Assembly: GCA_039796575.1 (NCBI GenBank) | Contig: JBDKJP010000016.1 | Coordinates: 62,001-126,000 of the forward strand | Reading direction: 5' to 3' | From: UBA668 sp039796575 | GTDB taxonomy: Bacteria > Actinomycetota > Acidimicrobiia > Acidimicrobiales > Ilumatobacteraceae | Length of the DNA stretch: 64,000 nucleotides | Shown here: piece after piece, positions 25,982-36,066 of the stretch | Numbering within the stretch: position 1 is the stretch's first letter | How the letters are laid out: every line of letters starts with the position of its first letter | Translations under genes and position numbers: made by a program | Notes under the pieces: generated by a model | Seen by the model: the letters and a program-made list of their open reading frames with translations, nothing else | Database searches by the model: none | What the model was told of the DNA's origin: nothing

Positions 25982-27657
25982 CGCACGAGCTCCTGCTCAT
26001 CGGTGACGTCGGCGACGACGTCTACCACGTCGGCGACGAGGCCATGTTCGCCACCGCGCTCGCGGAGCTCTCCGCACGCTGTGATGCCCGCATCACAGCG
26101 GTGTCGGCGAGCCCCGACACCATCACCGCCCGCTACGGCGTGGCCGCGATCCCCCACATCGGCTTCGACCGACGGGTCGGCTCCGCCTACGACTCGAACC
26201 GCGAACGGCGCCTCGACGAAGTGCTCGACGGCTCGGCCACCGACCCGGCCGCCGTCTCGTTGCACAGTGTCGTGCAGCGTGCCGACGCCGTGCTGGTGTG
26301 CGGCGGCGGGAACCTCGCCTCCACGTGGCCGCACCTGCTCTACGAACGCCTCGCGCTCATGGGCCTCGCCGTTCGTCGCGGCATCCCGCTCGTGCTCGTC
26401 AGCCAGACCATCGGCCCCGACATCAACACCCGTCCGGCCGTGCGGCTGGGCGAGTTCCTCGACGCTGCCGCGTTCGTCGGCGTTCGCGACCAGGCCACCG
26501 CGCAGCTGGTCCGCCGGCTCGCGCCCTCGGCACGGGTGCTCCACCACGAGGACGACGCCGCGCAGCTCCCCTCCGTCGAGCCCGCGGCAGCACTGCCCGT
26601 GCGCTACGTCGCGTTCGCGGTGCACGGCAACAGCGCCGACGACCACGCGCTCGAGCAACTGGTCGCCTTCGTGAGCCACCTCCACGACGTGAGCGGGTTG
26701 CCCGTGGTGATGGTGCCGCACACCGGCACCCTCAACGGACCCGAGCTGCCCGGCACCGATGCCGACCTGATGGCCACCGTGTGCAAGCAGCTCCCCGATG
26801 CCGAGTGGTTGCACGCACTGCCGGTGTTCGAGAGCGGCGCCAGTGCCGCCGTGCTCCGCGGCGCCGCAGCGGTCGTGAGCGCACGGTTCCATCCGGTGGT
26901 GTTCGCGCTGTCCGACGGTGTCCCCTGCATGGCGCTCACGTCCGACTGCTACACCGACATCAAGCTCGACGGCGCCCTGTCGCACCACGGCACCGCCGAC
27001 TGGCGACTGCCGCTCCGGGTGCTCGGCACGGGCCCGGCGGAGGCACTGTTCAGCGAGCTGTGGGCGCGCCGCGACGAGCTCGCCGCGCACGTGGCCCTGG
27101 GGGCCGACGAGCGTCGCGCCGCGCACCGCGCCCGTTGGGATCTGGTCGTGCGGTGCCTCGAGGGTGGCGCCGTCGCACCGTCCGATCTCCGCGAACCGCC
27201 GGAGGTGGTGCCGTGCCTGCCCGTCACCGTCGATACGCGTGCGGCGCTGGCCTGGGACCACCAGATCCACGAGCTCGTGGCGGCCCACCGGTCGAGCGCC
27301 GACCGCGCCGAGGAGTACGCGCTCTCGCTCCGGGACGCACTCGACCAGGAGATCGCAGCTCACGCCGCCGATCAGCAGATGGCCGAGCGCAACGCGGCAT
27401 TGCAGCAGGCCGAGCTCGACGCGATGCGCGACGAGCTCGAGCAGGCCGACCGTTCCGCCGAGGCCGCTCGCGAGCTCGCGGGCCGGCTGCGGGCGGTGCT
27501 CGACCACGGCCCGGCCGTGGCCCCGCCCACCACCGACGTCGCTGCGCTGCAGCGCGAGCTCGACGCGATGCGCAACACGAAGCTGTTCCGCTGGACCGCG
27601 CCGGCGCGCAACCTGTACGGCCGCCTCAGAACGAGTGGTAGCCGCCGTCGATCGTGA
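25978..27657 (+). CDS. Polysaccharide pyruvyl transferase family protein with coiled-coil tail
   Basis: 559 residues. The N-terminal ~410 residues follow the pyruvyl-transferase pattern (CsaB/WcaK-like): GDVGDDVYHVGDEAMFA, VCGGGNLASTW, VLVSQTIGP, and the late SARFHPVVFALSDGVPCM containing the conserved RxHP. These enzymes add ketal pyruvate to glycan residues using phosphoenolpyruvate. Residues about 425-559 are a predicted coiled coil (EEYALSLRDALDQEIAAH, QQAELDAMRDELEQAD) ending in a basic tail. The EEYALSL heptad recurs in the nearby PhyH protein. Coupled to the glycosyltransferase by a 4-nt overlap; its 3' end overlaps an SDR gene on the other strand by 32 bp. Confidence 0.82.
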   Translation: MTHELLLIGDVGDDVYHVGDEAMFATALAELSARCDARITAVSASPDTITARYGVAAIPHIGFDRRVGSAYDSNRERRLDEVLDGSATDPAAVSLHSVVQRADAVLVCGGGNLASTWPHLLYERLALMGLAVRRGIPLVLVSQTIGPDINTRPAVRLGEFLDAAAFVGVRDQATAQLVRRLAPSARVLHHEDDAAQLPSVEPAAALPVRYVAFAVHGNSADDHALEQLVAFVSHLHDVSGLPVVMVPHTGTLNGPELPGTDADLMATVCKQLPDAEWLHALPVFESGASAAVLRGAAAVVSARFHPVVFALSDGVPCMALTSDCYTDIKLDGALSHHGTADWRLPLRVLGTGPAEALFSELWARRDELAAHVALGADERRAAHRARWDLVVRCLEGGAVAPSDLREPPEVVPCLPVTVDTRAALAWDHQIHELVAAHRSSADRAEEYALSLRDALDQEIAAHAADQQMAERNAALQQAELDAMRDELEQADRSAEAARELAGRLRAVLDHGPAVAPPTTDVAALQRELDAMRNTKLFRWTAPARNLYGRLRTSGSRRRS

Positions 27658-28396
27658 TGACGTCGCCGGTGTGGTAGCTGCTCGCCCGTGAGGCGAGGTA
27701 GACGGCCAGCCCGGCGAAGTCGTCGGGCGAGCCCCAGCGGCGCATCGGCACACGCGGCAGCACCTTCTGCACGAACGTGTCCCACCCGAGGGCGGGCGCG
27801 GTCATCTCGCTCTCGATCCAGCCGGGGAGGATGGCGTTGCAGCGGATGCGGTGGCGTGCGTGCTCGACCGCGATGCCCTTCATCATCGAGATGAGCGCAC
27901 CCTTGCTGCCGCCGTAGTGCTGCCCGCGTTGCTGGCCGTAGAGGGCCGAGCCCGAGGTGGTGAACACCACCGAGCCGCCCTGCGGCTGCTGGTCGACCAT
28001 GCGCTTCACGGCCTCCTGCGCGGTGAAGAACGCGCCGTCGAGGTTGACGCGCATCACGCGACGCCATTCGTCCTCGGTCATGCCGACGAAGCTGGGCGCC
28101 TGCCCACCGACGCCGGCGTTGACGAAGCACGAGTCGAGCCGGCCGAGCGTGTCGACCGTGTGCGCCATCGACGCGATGACCGCATCGTGGTCGCCGACGT
28201 CGCACACCACGTCGAGCACCGTGCCGCCATGCGCGCGCAGCCGTTCGGCGGCCGCCGCGTTCTTCCCCGGGTTGGTGCCCCAGATGGCCACCGCGGCGCC
28301 GTGTGCGGCGAGCGCGTCGGCCATGCCGAGCCCGATGCCGCTGTTGCCACCGGTGACGAGTGCGACGTGGCCGGTGAGGTCGAACAGTGTGCTCAC
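27626..28396 (-). CDS. Short-chain dehydrogenase/reductase (SDR)
   Basis: 256-residue classical SDR. NAD(P)-binding TGGNSGIGLGMAD (TGxxxGxG), NAG motif FVNAGVG, and the catalytic Tyr/Lys pair in YGGSKGA preceded by the Ser in TTSGSALYG. The C-terminus has the family PGWIES and GDVITIDGGY. The GTG overlaps the upstream SDR gene by 4 nt, the third gene of a cyclase-SDR-SDR operon. Substrate unknown; the operon could degrade or modify a cyclic or hydroxylated acid. Confidence 0.92.
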   Translation of the reverse strand: MSTLFDLTGHVALVTGGNSGIGLGMADALAAHGAAVAIWGTNPGKNAAAAERLRAHGGTVLDVVCDVGDHDAVIASMAHTVDTLGRLDSCFVNAGVGGQAPSFVGMTEDEWRRVMRVNLDGAFFTAQEAVKRMVDQQPQGGSVVFTTSGSALYGQQRGQHYGGSKGALISMMKGIAVEHARHRIRCNAILPGWIESEMTAPALGWDTFVQKVLPRVPMRRWGSPDDFAGLAVYLASRASSYHTGDVITIDGGYHSF

Positions 28397-29217
28397 GAGG
28401 TGGCTCCCGGGTGTGCGAGCGGCCCCATGACCGCTTCCATCAGAGGGGTGAGGTTCGGGCCACGACGGAGCGTGTGCCCGCCGTCGACCGAGAGGCACTG
28501 GCCGGTGATCCAGCCCGACTCGGGGCCGAGCAGGAACCGCACCGACGCCGCGATGTCGTCGACCGTGCCGAGCCGGCCGACCGGCATCTGATCCATGTAG
28601 TCGGCCACGATCGACTCGGTGCTCGTGAGGCCGACGGAGATGTCGGTGGGCACCAGGCCGGGGCGAACCGCGTTGGCGCGGATGCCGACGGAGCCGAGCT
28701 CGTCGGCGGCCTGCTTCACCAGCATCTCGAGCGCCGCCTTGCTGACGCAGTACGGCGTCATGAAGCGATGCGTGAGCGGCGCCGCGATGGACGAGATGGC
28801 CACCACCGACCCGCCGCCGTTGCGCGCCATGTGGTCGGCCGCGTGCTTGATGGTGAGGAACGCACCGGTGACGTTGGTGCCCATCACCGAGTTCCAGTCG
28901 TCGAGCGACGTGAGGTGCAGCGGCGCCGCCGATCCGGTGCCGGCGTTGGCGACCACCATCGTGAACCTGCCGACGCCGGCCGCGACCGAACATGCCTCCT
29001 GCACCGCGGCCTCGTCGGTGACGTCGCAGACCACCGTGTGCACCGAGGCACCCTGTTCGGCGAGGCCGGCGGCCGCCGCCGAGAGCTTGTCGGCGTTGCG
29101 GCCGGCGAGCACCACGGTGGCGCCGTCGCGTGCGAGGTGCGTGGCGCACGCGAGACCGATGCCGCTGCCGCCACCGGTGACCAGTGCCACCTGTCCGTCG
29201 AGGAGATGCGAGTCCAT
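28393..29217 (-). CDS. Short-chain dehydrogenase/reductase (SDR)
   Basis: 274-residue classical SDR with TGGGSGIGLACA (cofactor glycine motif), VVANAGTG, catalytic Ser in ISSIAAP and Tyr-x3-Lys in YCVSKAA, then RPGLVPTDI and GQCLSVDGGHTL. A C-terminal extension of about 25 residues follows. It lies 11 bp downstream of the cyclase-family gene and overlaps the next SDR by 4 nt. Substrate is not predictable from sequence. Confidence 0.92.
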   Translation of the reverse strand: MDSHLLDGQVALVTGGGSGIGLACATHLARDGATVVLAGRNADKLSAAAAGLAEQGASVHTVVCDVTDEAAVQEACSVAAGVGRFTMVVANAGTGSAAPLHLTSLDDWNSVMGTNVTGAFLTIKHAADHMARNGGGSVVAISSIAAPLTHRFMTPYCVSKAALEMLVKQAADELGSVGIRANAVRPGLVPTDISVGLTSTESIVADYMDQMPVGRLGTVDDIAASVRFLLGPESGWITGQCLSVDGGHTLRRGPNLTPLMEAVMGPLAHPGATS

Positions 29218-29228
29218 GACGGAACCTT

Positions 29229-30227
29229 CTACTTGATGGCCAGCGCGTTCGGCGGACTGGCCACACCGTTCGGCAGGTGCAGCGGCGCCGACGTGAACAG
29301 GCACTCGTAGCGGCCGTCGGCGGCGCAGTCCGCGGCCAGCGGCTCGAGGTTCCACATCTCGCCGAGCGGCAGGCCCAGCATCGGCAGCAGCAGCGTGTGC
29401 GTGAAGATCTCGTGCAACCGGCGGCGATCGGCGCGCACGTCGGCCTCCACCTCGGGCGTGGCGAGTGCACCGGGCGGCCACACCTCGACAGCGGGGTTGT
29501 CGCAGCCGATGGCCGCGATGTGCAGGTCCCACAGCACCTCGGCGAGGTGCTCCCCGCTGCGCAGTCCCGGGGTGGCGAGGCCGCCCGGCTCGGCCAGCGC
29601 GGCGCGGCGCTCGGCGGTCTGTGCCTCGTACCAGCCGATCCAGCCGGTGCGCATCAGCAGCACGTCGCCCTCACGCAGCTCGGTGCCCTGCGCGGCCAGG
29701 CACTCGGCGATCTCCTCGGGCTCGATCGGGTCGGGCGCGTCGTACTGCAACGGCCGTCCCTGTGCCTCGCGCCAGCGGCCGATGTCGGCCAGCACCGCCC
29801 GGCCGACGAGCCCGCGGGCGGCCCAGTGGTGGATGCCGTGCTCCTCGTCGGGCACGCCGCCGAAGTGGCCGCTGCCCGGCTCGTCGTGCAGCGCCGCGTG
29901 GTTGCGAATGTGACGGAAGCCGTCCCACTGGGAGCTGCTCTGCGTGTTCCATCCGTGGAGCACGTCATCGTGGCTGGTGGCCTCGCCGGCACCGGTGACC
30001 TCGTGGGTGTACGGCAGCCGACCGAACAGCGGCGGGTCGGGCAGTCCCATGCTCCAGTTCAGTGCGAACACGCTGCCCTTCTGCACCAGGCGGGCGGCCT
30101 CGACGACACGGTCGGGGGTGAGCAGGTTCAGGCACCCGAGCACGTCGCCGTCGGCGCCCCACAGGCCCCAGGCGGCGGGCAGGTCGCCGCGGCGCGGCAG
30201 GTCACGGTACGAGGGCAGGTGGTCCAT
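29229..30227 (-). CDS. Cyclase-family metal-dependent hydrolase (kynurenine formamidase-like)
   Basis: 332 residues of the cyclase family (PF04199), whose members hydrolyse formamides, lactones or lactams with a Zn or Mn centre. Conserved features include NWSMGLPDPPLF, the metal-site-type region SSQWDGFRHI around position 100, a mid-protein GVPDEEHGIHHWAARGLVGRAVL, and LLMRTGWIGWY. The family HxxxD motif is represented here by WDGFRH; exact ligands are uncertain. ATG 30227 lies 6 nt after TACCGT. First gene of an operon with two SDRs, divergent from dxs. Confidence 0.82.
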   Translation of the reverse strand: MDHLPSYRDLPRRGDLPAAWGLWGADGDVLGCLNLLTPDRVVEAARLVQKGSVFALNWSMGLPDPPLFGRLPYTHEVTGAGEATSHDDVLHGWNTQSSSQWDGFRHIRNHAALHDEPGSGHFGGVPDEEHGIHHWAARGLVGRAVLADIGRWREAQGRPLQYDAPDPIEPEEIAECLAAQGTELREGDVLLMRTGWIGWYEAQTAERRAALAEPGGLATPGLRSGEHLAEVLWDLHIAAIGCDNPAVEVWPPGALATPEVEADVRADRRRLHEIFTHTLLLPMLGLPLGEMWNLEPLAADCAADGRYECLFTSAPLHLPNGVASPPNALAIK

Positions 30228-30233
30228 CGCCGC

Positions 30234-30239
30234 ACGGTA
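30234..30239 (-). promoter_or_regulatory. -10 box TACCGT of the cyclase-SDR operon
   Basis: TACCGT on the minus strand, 6 nt before ATG 30227; no Shine-Dalgarno. Divergent to the dxs promoter 45 bp away. Confidence 0.5.
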
Positions 30240-30282
30240 CCCGAGGGGGTGGCTGGTGCTGCTCCGCGGACCCGCCGGGGGG

Positions 30283-30288
30283 TAGCGT
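30283..30288 (+). promoter_or_regulatory. -10 box TAGCGT of dxs
   Basis: TAGCGT is 9 nt before the dxs ATG 30298, at the upper end of the leaderless spacing seen in this window. Confidence 0.45.
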
Positions 30289-30297
30289 TGGACCGCC

Positions 30298-32238
30298 ATG
30301 GCCCTCCACGAGATCCGGCAGCCCGCCGACCTTCGCGAACTGAACTACCCGGAACTGGCCGACCTCGCCGGCGAGATCCGCGACTTCATCGTGCACGCGG
30401 TGGCCGAGAACGCGGGCCACCTCGGCAGCAACCTCGGTGTGGTCGAGCTCAGCCTCGCGTTGCACCGCGTGTTCGAGTCGCCCACCGACGCCGTGCTGTG
30501 GGACACCGGCCACCAGGCGTACGTGCACAAGATCGTCACCGGCCGTCAGGCCGCGTTCGAGCGGCTGCGGCAGGCCGGCGGTCTGTCGGGCTATCCGAAC
30601 CGCGAGGAGAGCCCGCACGACTTCATCGAGAACAGCCACGCGTCCACGGTGCTCAGCTACGCGTACGGGTTGTCGGTGGGTCGCGAGCTCGGCACCAATC
30701 AGTTCCGCCACATCGTCGGCGTCATCGGCGACGGCTCGATGACCGGTGGCATGGCGTACGAGGCGCTCAACAACATCGGCCACAGCTCGCAGCGCGTCAT
30801 CATCGTGCTCAACGACAACGGCCGCAGCTACGCGCCCACCATCTCCAACCTCACCGCGGGCATCACGCCGCGCGAGCAGGCGGAGATGGACCACCCGAGC
30901 CTGCCGAACCGCATCACCGAGAAGTTGTCGCACGCGCTCACCGACATCCGTCTCAACCCGGTGTACGTGCGCCGCCAGCGTCGCCTCGAGCAGTTCCTGC
31001 GCGACCTGCCGTACGTCGGCACGCAGGCGGAGAAGGGCGTCGAGGCGATGAAGGCCGCGGTGCGCGAGTTCCTGCAGCCGCCGTCGTTCTTCGAAGCGCT
31101 CGGCGTGCGCTACGTCGGCCCCGTCGACGGGCACGACATCGAGGCGCTCGAGGAGACCTTCCGCAACGCCGTCGAGCTGTCGGCCGAGGGGCCCATCGTG
31201 GTCCACGTGCTCACCCAGAAGGGCCGCGGCTATTCGCCCGCCGAGGACGACGACGAGAAGCACCTCCACGACGCGCCGGTGTTCGACCCCGCCGTCGGGC
31301 CGCCGCCCGCGGTGGTCACCGGCTACACGCAGGCGTTCGCCGAGGCCGTCATCAAGGAGGCCGAGCTCGACAGCCGCGTCGTCGCCGTCACCGCGGCGAT
31401 GCCCGGTCCCACCGGGCTGCTGCCGTTCCAGGCCCGCTTCCCTGACCGCTTCTTCGACGTCGGCATCGCCGAGCAGCACGCGGTCACCGGTGCGGCCGGC
31501 ATGGCGATGGGCGGCCTGCGCCCCATCGTCGCCGTGTACTCCACCTTCCTGAACCGCGCGTGGGACCAGGTGGTCTACGACGTCGCACTGCACCGCCTGC
31601 CGGTGGTGTTCTGCCTCGACCGTGCCGGCATCACCGGCCCCGACGGCGCCAGCCATCACGGCGTGTACGACATGGCGTTGCTGGCCAAGGTGCCCGGCAT
31701 GCGCGTGCTCGCGCCGTCGAGCGCCGAAGACCTCGCGGTCATGCTGCACGACGCCATCACGCTGGCCGACGACGGCCCGGTCGCACTGCGCTGGCCGCGT
31801 GGCGCGGCGCACCATGTCGGCGAGCACGAGATCGGCGTCGGGCTCCACGCCCGTCAGGCCCGCAAGGGCGACGGCTCGCTGGCCATCCTGGCCGTCGGCA
31901 AGTTGCTGCTCGAGGCGCAGAAGGCCGCCGCCGCACTGGCCGACGCCGGTGTCGACGTCACGGTGTGGGACGTCCGCTGCTGCGCGCCGCTCGACCCCGC
32001 GATGATCACCGACGCTGCGGCGCACGCCGCGGTGGTCACCGTCGAGGACGGTGTGCGCGACGGCGGCATCGGCATGACCATCGCCGACCAGGTGCACGCC
32101 GTACGCAGCGACGTCCCGGTGCACGTGCTGGGCATCCCGTCGAAGTTCCTGCCGCAGGGCTCGGCCGAGGCCATCCACGCCCAGCTCGCCCTCGACGCCG
32201 ACGGCATCGTGGCCGCCGCCCGCGCCCTGCTCGGCTGA
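30298..32238 (+). CDS. dxs: 1-deoxy-D-xylulose-5-phosphate synthase (Dxs)
   Basis: First enzyme of the MEP isoprenoid pathway, condensing pyruvate and glyceraldehyde-3-phosphate with ThDP. 646 residues, normal length. Diagnostic motifs: GHLGSNLGVVELS (His for substrate), DTGHQAYVHKI, IGDGSMTGGMAYEA (ThDP/Mg site), LNDNGRSYAP, then the transketolase-like FFDVGIAEQHAVTGAAGMA with the catalytic Glu, and LDRAGITGPDG. Likely the head gene of a tandem series with an MDMPI protein, a HisN-type phosphatase and an amidohydrolase, all with tight spacing. Confidence 0.97.
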   Translation: MALHEIRQPADLRELNYPELADLAGEIRDFIVHAVAENAGHLGSNLGVVELSLALHRVFESPTDAVLWDTGHQAYVHKIVTGRQAAFERLRQAGGLSGYPNREESPHDFIENSHASTVLSYAYGLSVGRELGTNQFRHIVGVIGDGSMTGGMAYEALNNIGHSSQRVIIVLNDNGRSYAPTISNLTAGITPREQAEMDHPSLPNRITEKLSHALTDIRLNPVYVRRQRRLEQFLRDLPYVGTQAEKGVEAMKAAVREFLQPPSFFEALGVRYVGPVDGHDIEALEETFRNAVELSAEGPIVVHVLTQKGRGYSPAEDDDEKHLHDAPVFDPAVGPPPAVVTGYTQAFAEAVIKEAELDSRVVAVTAAMPGPTGLLPFQARFPDRFFDVGIAEQHAVTGAAGMAMGGLRPIVAVYSTFLNRAWDQVVYDVALHRLPVVFCLDRAGITGPDGASHHGVYDMALLAKVPGMRVLAPSSAEDLAVMLHDAITLADDGPVALRWPRGAAHHVGEHEIGVGLHARQARKGDGSLAILAVGKLLLEAQKAAAALADAGVDVTVWDVRCCAPLDPAMITDAAAHAAVVTVEDGVRDGGIGMTIADQVHAVRSDVPVHVLGIPSKFLPQGSAEAIHAQLALDADGIVAAARALLG

Positions 32239-32239
32239 C

Positions 32240-33004
32240 ATGCCCGCATCGCTGCCGTACGCCGACTACATCGGTGTGGTGCAACGCGCCGGCGCCGCGC
32301 TCCTGGCCTGTGCCAACGAGGCCGGCCTCGACGCGAAGGTGCCCACCTGTCCGACGTGGACCGTGGCGCACCTCGTGGCGCACCAGTCGATGGTGCATCG
32401 CTGGGCCACCGCACACGTGCTCGGCACCGACCCCGACGCCGTGCCGGGCCAGACCGAGCTGCGCGCTCGGCCCGATCTGCTCGAGTACTTCAACACCGGG
32501 CTCGGCGAGGTGGTGGCCGCACTGCGCGCCGCCCCGGCCGACCTGCAGGCGATGACCTTCCTCCACGACGTCACCGATGCCCGCACGTTCTGGGCCCGAC
32601 GCCAGGCGCACGAGACCACCGTGCACGCGGTCGACGCGCTGGCGGCCGTGCTCGGCCGCGTGCCCACCACCGACGAGGCCGGTGTGCCGGCGCAGGTGGC
32701 CGACGACGGCATCGACGAACTGCTGCGTGGGTTCTTCACGCGCGGGAGGTCGAAGCTGTACGACGGCACGCCACGCACCATCCGCGTCGTCACCACCGAC
32801 ACCGGCCGTTCGTGGTTCCTGCGCGTCGACGAGCAGCTCACCGTGCCCGACGAACCGCCCGGCACACCTGCCGATGTCGACCTCCGCGGCACGGCCGCCG
32901 CGCTGCACCTCGCGTTGTGGAACCGCGGCGACGACATCGAAGTGTCGGGCGACGGCTCGCTCGTGGCACGCTGGCGCACGACGCAACGCATCCGCTGGAG
33001 CTGA
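32240..33004 (+). CDS. Maleylpyruvate isomerase family mycothiol-dependent enzyme
   Basis: 254 residues of the MDMPI/DinB-like four-helix-bundle superfamily. The N-terminal VPTCPTWTVAHLVAHQSMVHRW and the following RRQAHETTVHAVDAL carry the histidines that bind a divalent metal in MDMPI; the C-terminal domain contains DVDLRGTAAALHLALWNR. In actinobacteria these enzymes use mycothiol as cofactor or substrate; the reaction here is unknown. ATG 32240 begins 1 bp after the dxs stop. One of three MDMPI-like proteins in the window, plus one DinB. Confidence 0.88.
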   Translation: MPASLPYADYIGVVQRAGAALLACANEAGLDAKVPTCPTWTVAHLVAHQSMVHRWATAHVLGTDPDAVPGQTELRARPDLLEYFNTGLGEVVAALRAAPADLQAMTFLHDVTDARTFWARRQAHETTVHAVDALAAVLGRVPTTDEAGVPAQVADDGIDELLRGFFTRGRSKLYDGTPRTIRVVTTDTGRSWFLRVDEQLTVPDEPPGTPADVDLRGTAAALHLALWNRGDDIEVSGDGSLVARWRTTQRIRWS

Positions 33005-33006
33005 AC

Positions 33007-33806
33007 ATGACCACGTCCATCCCCGACTTCGACCCCGCCGCCGAACTTCAGTTCGCGCTGCAGCTGGCCGACATCGCCGACGCGATCAGCCTGCCGCTGT
33101 ACCGCAGTCGCGACTTCCAGCTCGACTGGAAGGCCAACCGCACCGAGGTCACCGAGGCCGACCGCAACGCCGAGCTCGCGATCAGCAAGGAAGTGCTCGC
33201 ACAGCGTCCCGGCCACTGCCTGTTCGGCGAGGAGCACGGGCTGGTCGGCGACACGTCGAGCCCGTGGCGGTGGATCATCGACCCCATCGACGGCACCAGC
33301 AACTTCGTGCGTGGCATCCCCGTGTGGGCATCGCTCATCGCGCTCACGCACGCCGAGCACGGCGCGGTGGTGGGCGTGGTGTCGGCCCCGGCGATGGGCC
33401 TGCGGTGGTGGGCGGCGAAGGGGCTCGGGGCGTTCGCCGCCAATGGATCGGAGAGCAGGCAGATCCGCGTGTCCGACGTGGCCGACATCGCCGAGGCACA
33501 GGTGTGCGTCACGTTCGCTTCGGGCTGGGACGACCTCGGCCTCACCGGTGAACTGGTGAAGATCCAGCAGGCCGCCTACCGCGCCCGCGGGTTCGGCGAC
33601 TTCTGGCAGCACATGCTGGTGGCCGAGGGCGCGGTTGACCTGGCCATCGACGCCGTCGGCCTGCAGGAGTACGACCTCGCCGCGGTGATGGTGGTGGTGG
33701 AGGAAGCAGGCGGCACGTTCACCGATCGCCACGGCGCGCGCACGTTCTCGAGCGACACCGCCGTCTCGTCGAACGGCAAGCTCCACCAGCACGCGAAGAT
33801 GCTGGC

Positions 33807-33810
<4 letters not shown>
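33007..33810 (+). CDS. Inositol monophosphatase-family phosphatase, HisN-like
   Basis: 267 residues of the Mg-dependent inositol monophosphatase superfamily, close to actinobacterial histidinol-phosphatases (HisN). Metal ligands: Glu in LFGEEHG and the WIIDPIDGTSNFVRG motif, plus the late Asp in EYDLAAVMVVVEEAGG. Early residues DWKANRTEVTEADRNAE match the family lead-in. Expected to dephosphorylate histidinol phosphate or a related sugar phosphate in the cytoplasm. The ATG lies 2 bp after the MDMPI stop and the end overlaps the next start by 4 nt, so it is in the dxs operon. Confidence 0.9.
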
Positions 33811-35519
<1,709 letters not shown>

Positions 35520-35523
35520 TCGG

Positions 35524-35600
35524 TTTCTGGGCGTCGTCCGTCCCAGATGCGCTTCTGGCCGGTTTCCGTCCCGGAAACCGGGACGCATCGCGCCCAGAAA
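35524..35600 (-). repeat. Palindromic intergenic repeat, family 1 copy B (inverted)
   Basis: 77 bp directly after the amidohydrolase stop. Its reverse complement aligns end to end with copies A (12071-12150) and C (61989-62065). The left hairpin arm matches copy C (GATGCGTCCCGG) while the right arm matches copy A (CGGGACGGAAAC), so the long A/C stem is broken. An alternative perfect stem CCGGTTTCC-gtccc-GGAAACCGG is available instead. Confidence 0.8.
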
Positions 35601-35649
35601 CGCCGCCGACTGACGCCACGGGCCTCGCCGTGACGGCAAGACTGACCCG

Positions 35650-36060
35650 ATGCTCTGGCTGGTCGCGATCGCTGCGCTCGGGGTCGCGGCCGCGACCCCG
35701 TTGCTCTGCTCCGGATCTCGACCCGCCCATCGGCGACGCAGGCTCGGCAAGTGGCTCCTCGTCGGCGTGTGGGCCTGGTGCGCAGTCGCATTCCTCGGCT
35801 ACGTCACCCTCTTGCGAGAGTTCGGCTGCTGGCGGGAGGACTCGGTCCTCGGCGACGAGCGGTGGACGCTCGTGCCGTTCGGCCAGGTGTGCACGTTCCG
35901 GGCGACGGACCACCGACCCGCTGAGGTGACTCGACCGGGCTGGGCACCGACGTTCTTCCTCGTCGTCACGTTCGTCGGCGCCGCCGTCATCGCAACCCGA
36001 CTCTCTGTGAATGCACGGAGACGAACGTCGCGCTCTGTGCATTCACAGACCGCCGGCTGA
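35650..36060 (+). CDS. Small membrane protein of unknown function
   Basis: 136 residues. Three hydrophobic segments (LWLVAIAALGVAAATPLL near the N-terminus, KWLLVGVWAWCAVAFLGYV around residue 40, and FFLVVTFVGAAVIA around residue 100), with an intervening loop containing two cysteines (FGCWRED, GQVCTF) that could pair outside the membrane. No family recognised. An AAGACT hexamer lies 6 nt before the ATG, a weak leaderless -10. The last ~15 codons are encoded by a 46-bp palindromic element (36004-36049), so the C-terminus may be repeat-derived. Confidence 0.6.
   Translation: MLWLVAIAALGVAAATPLLCSGSRPAHRRRRLGKWLLVGVWAWCAVAFLGYVTLLREFGCWREDSVLGDERWTLVPFGQVCTFRATDHRPAEVTRPGWAPTFFLVVTFVGAAVIATRLSVNARRRTSRSVHSQTAG
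36004..36049. repeat. Inverted repeat with perfect 13-bp arms at a gene 3' end
   Basis: TCTGTGAATGCAC (36004-36016) and GTGCATTCACAGA (36037-36049) are perfect reverse complements separated by 20 bp. It lies within the last codons of the membrane-protein gene and just before the convergent VOC gene. No T-run follows on either strand. Confidence 0.8.
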
Positions 36061-36066
36061 GCGCGT

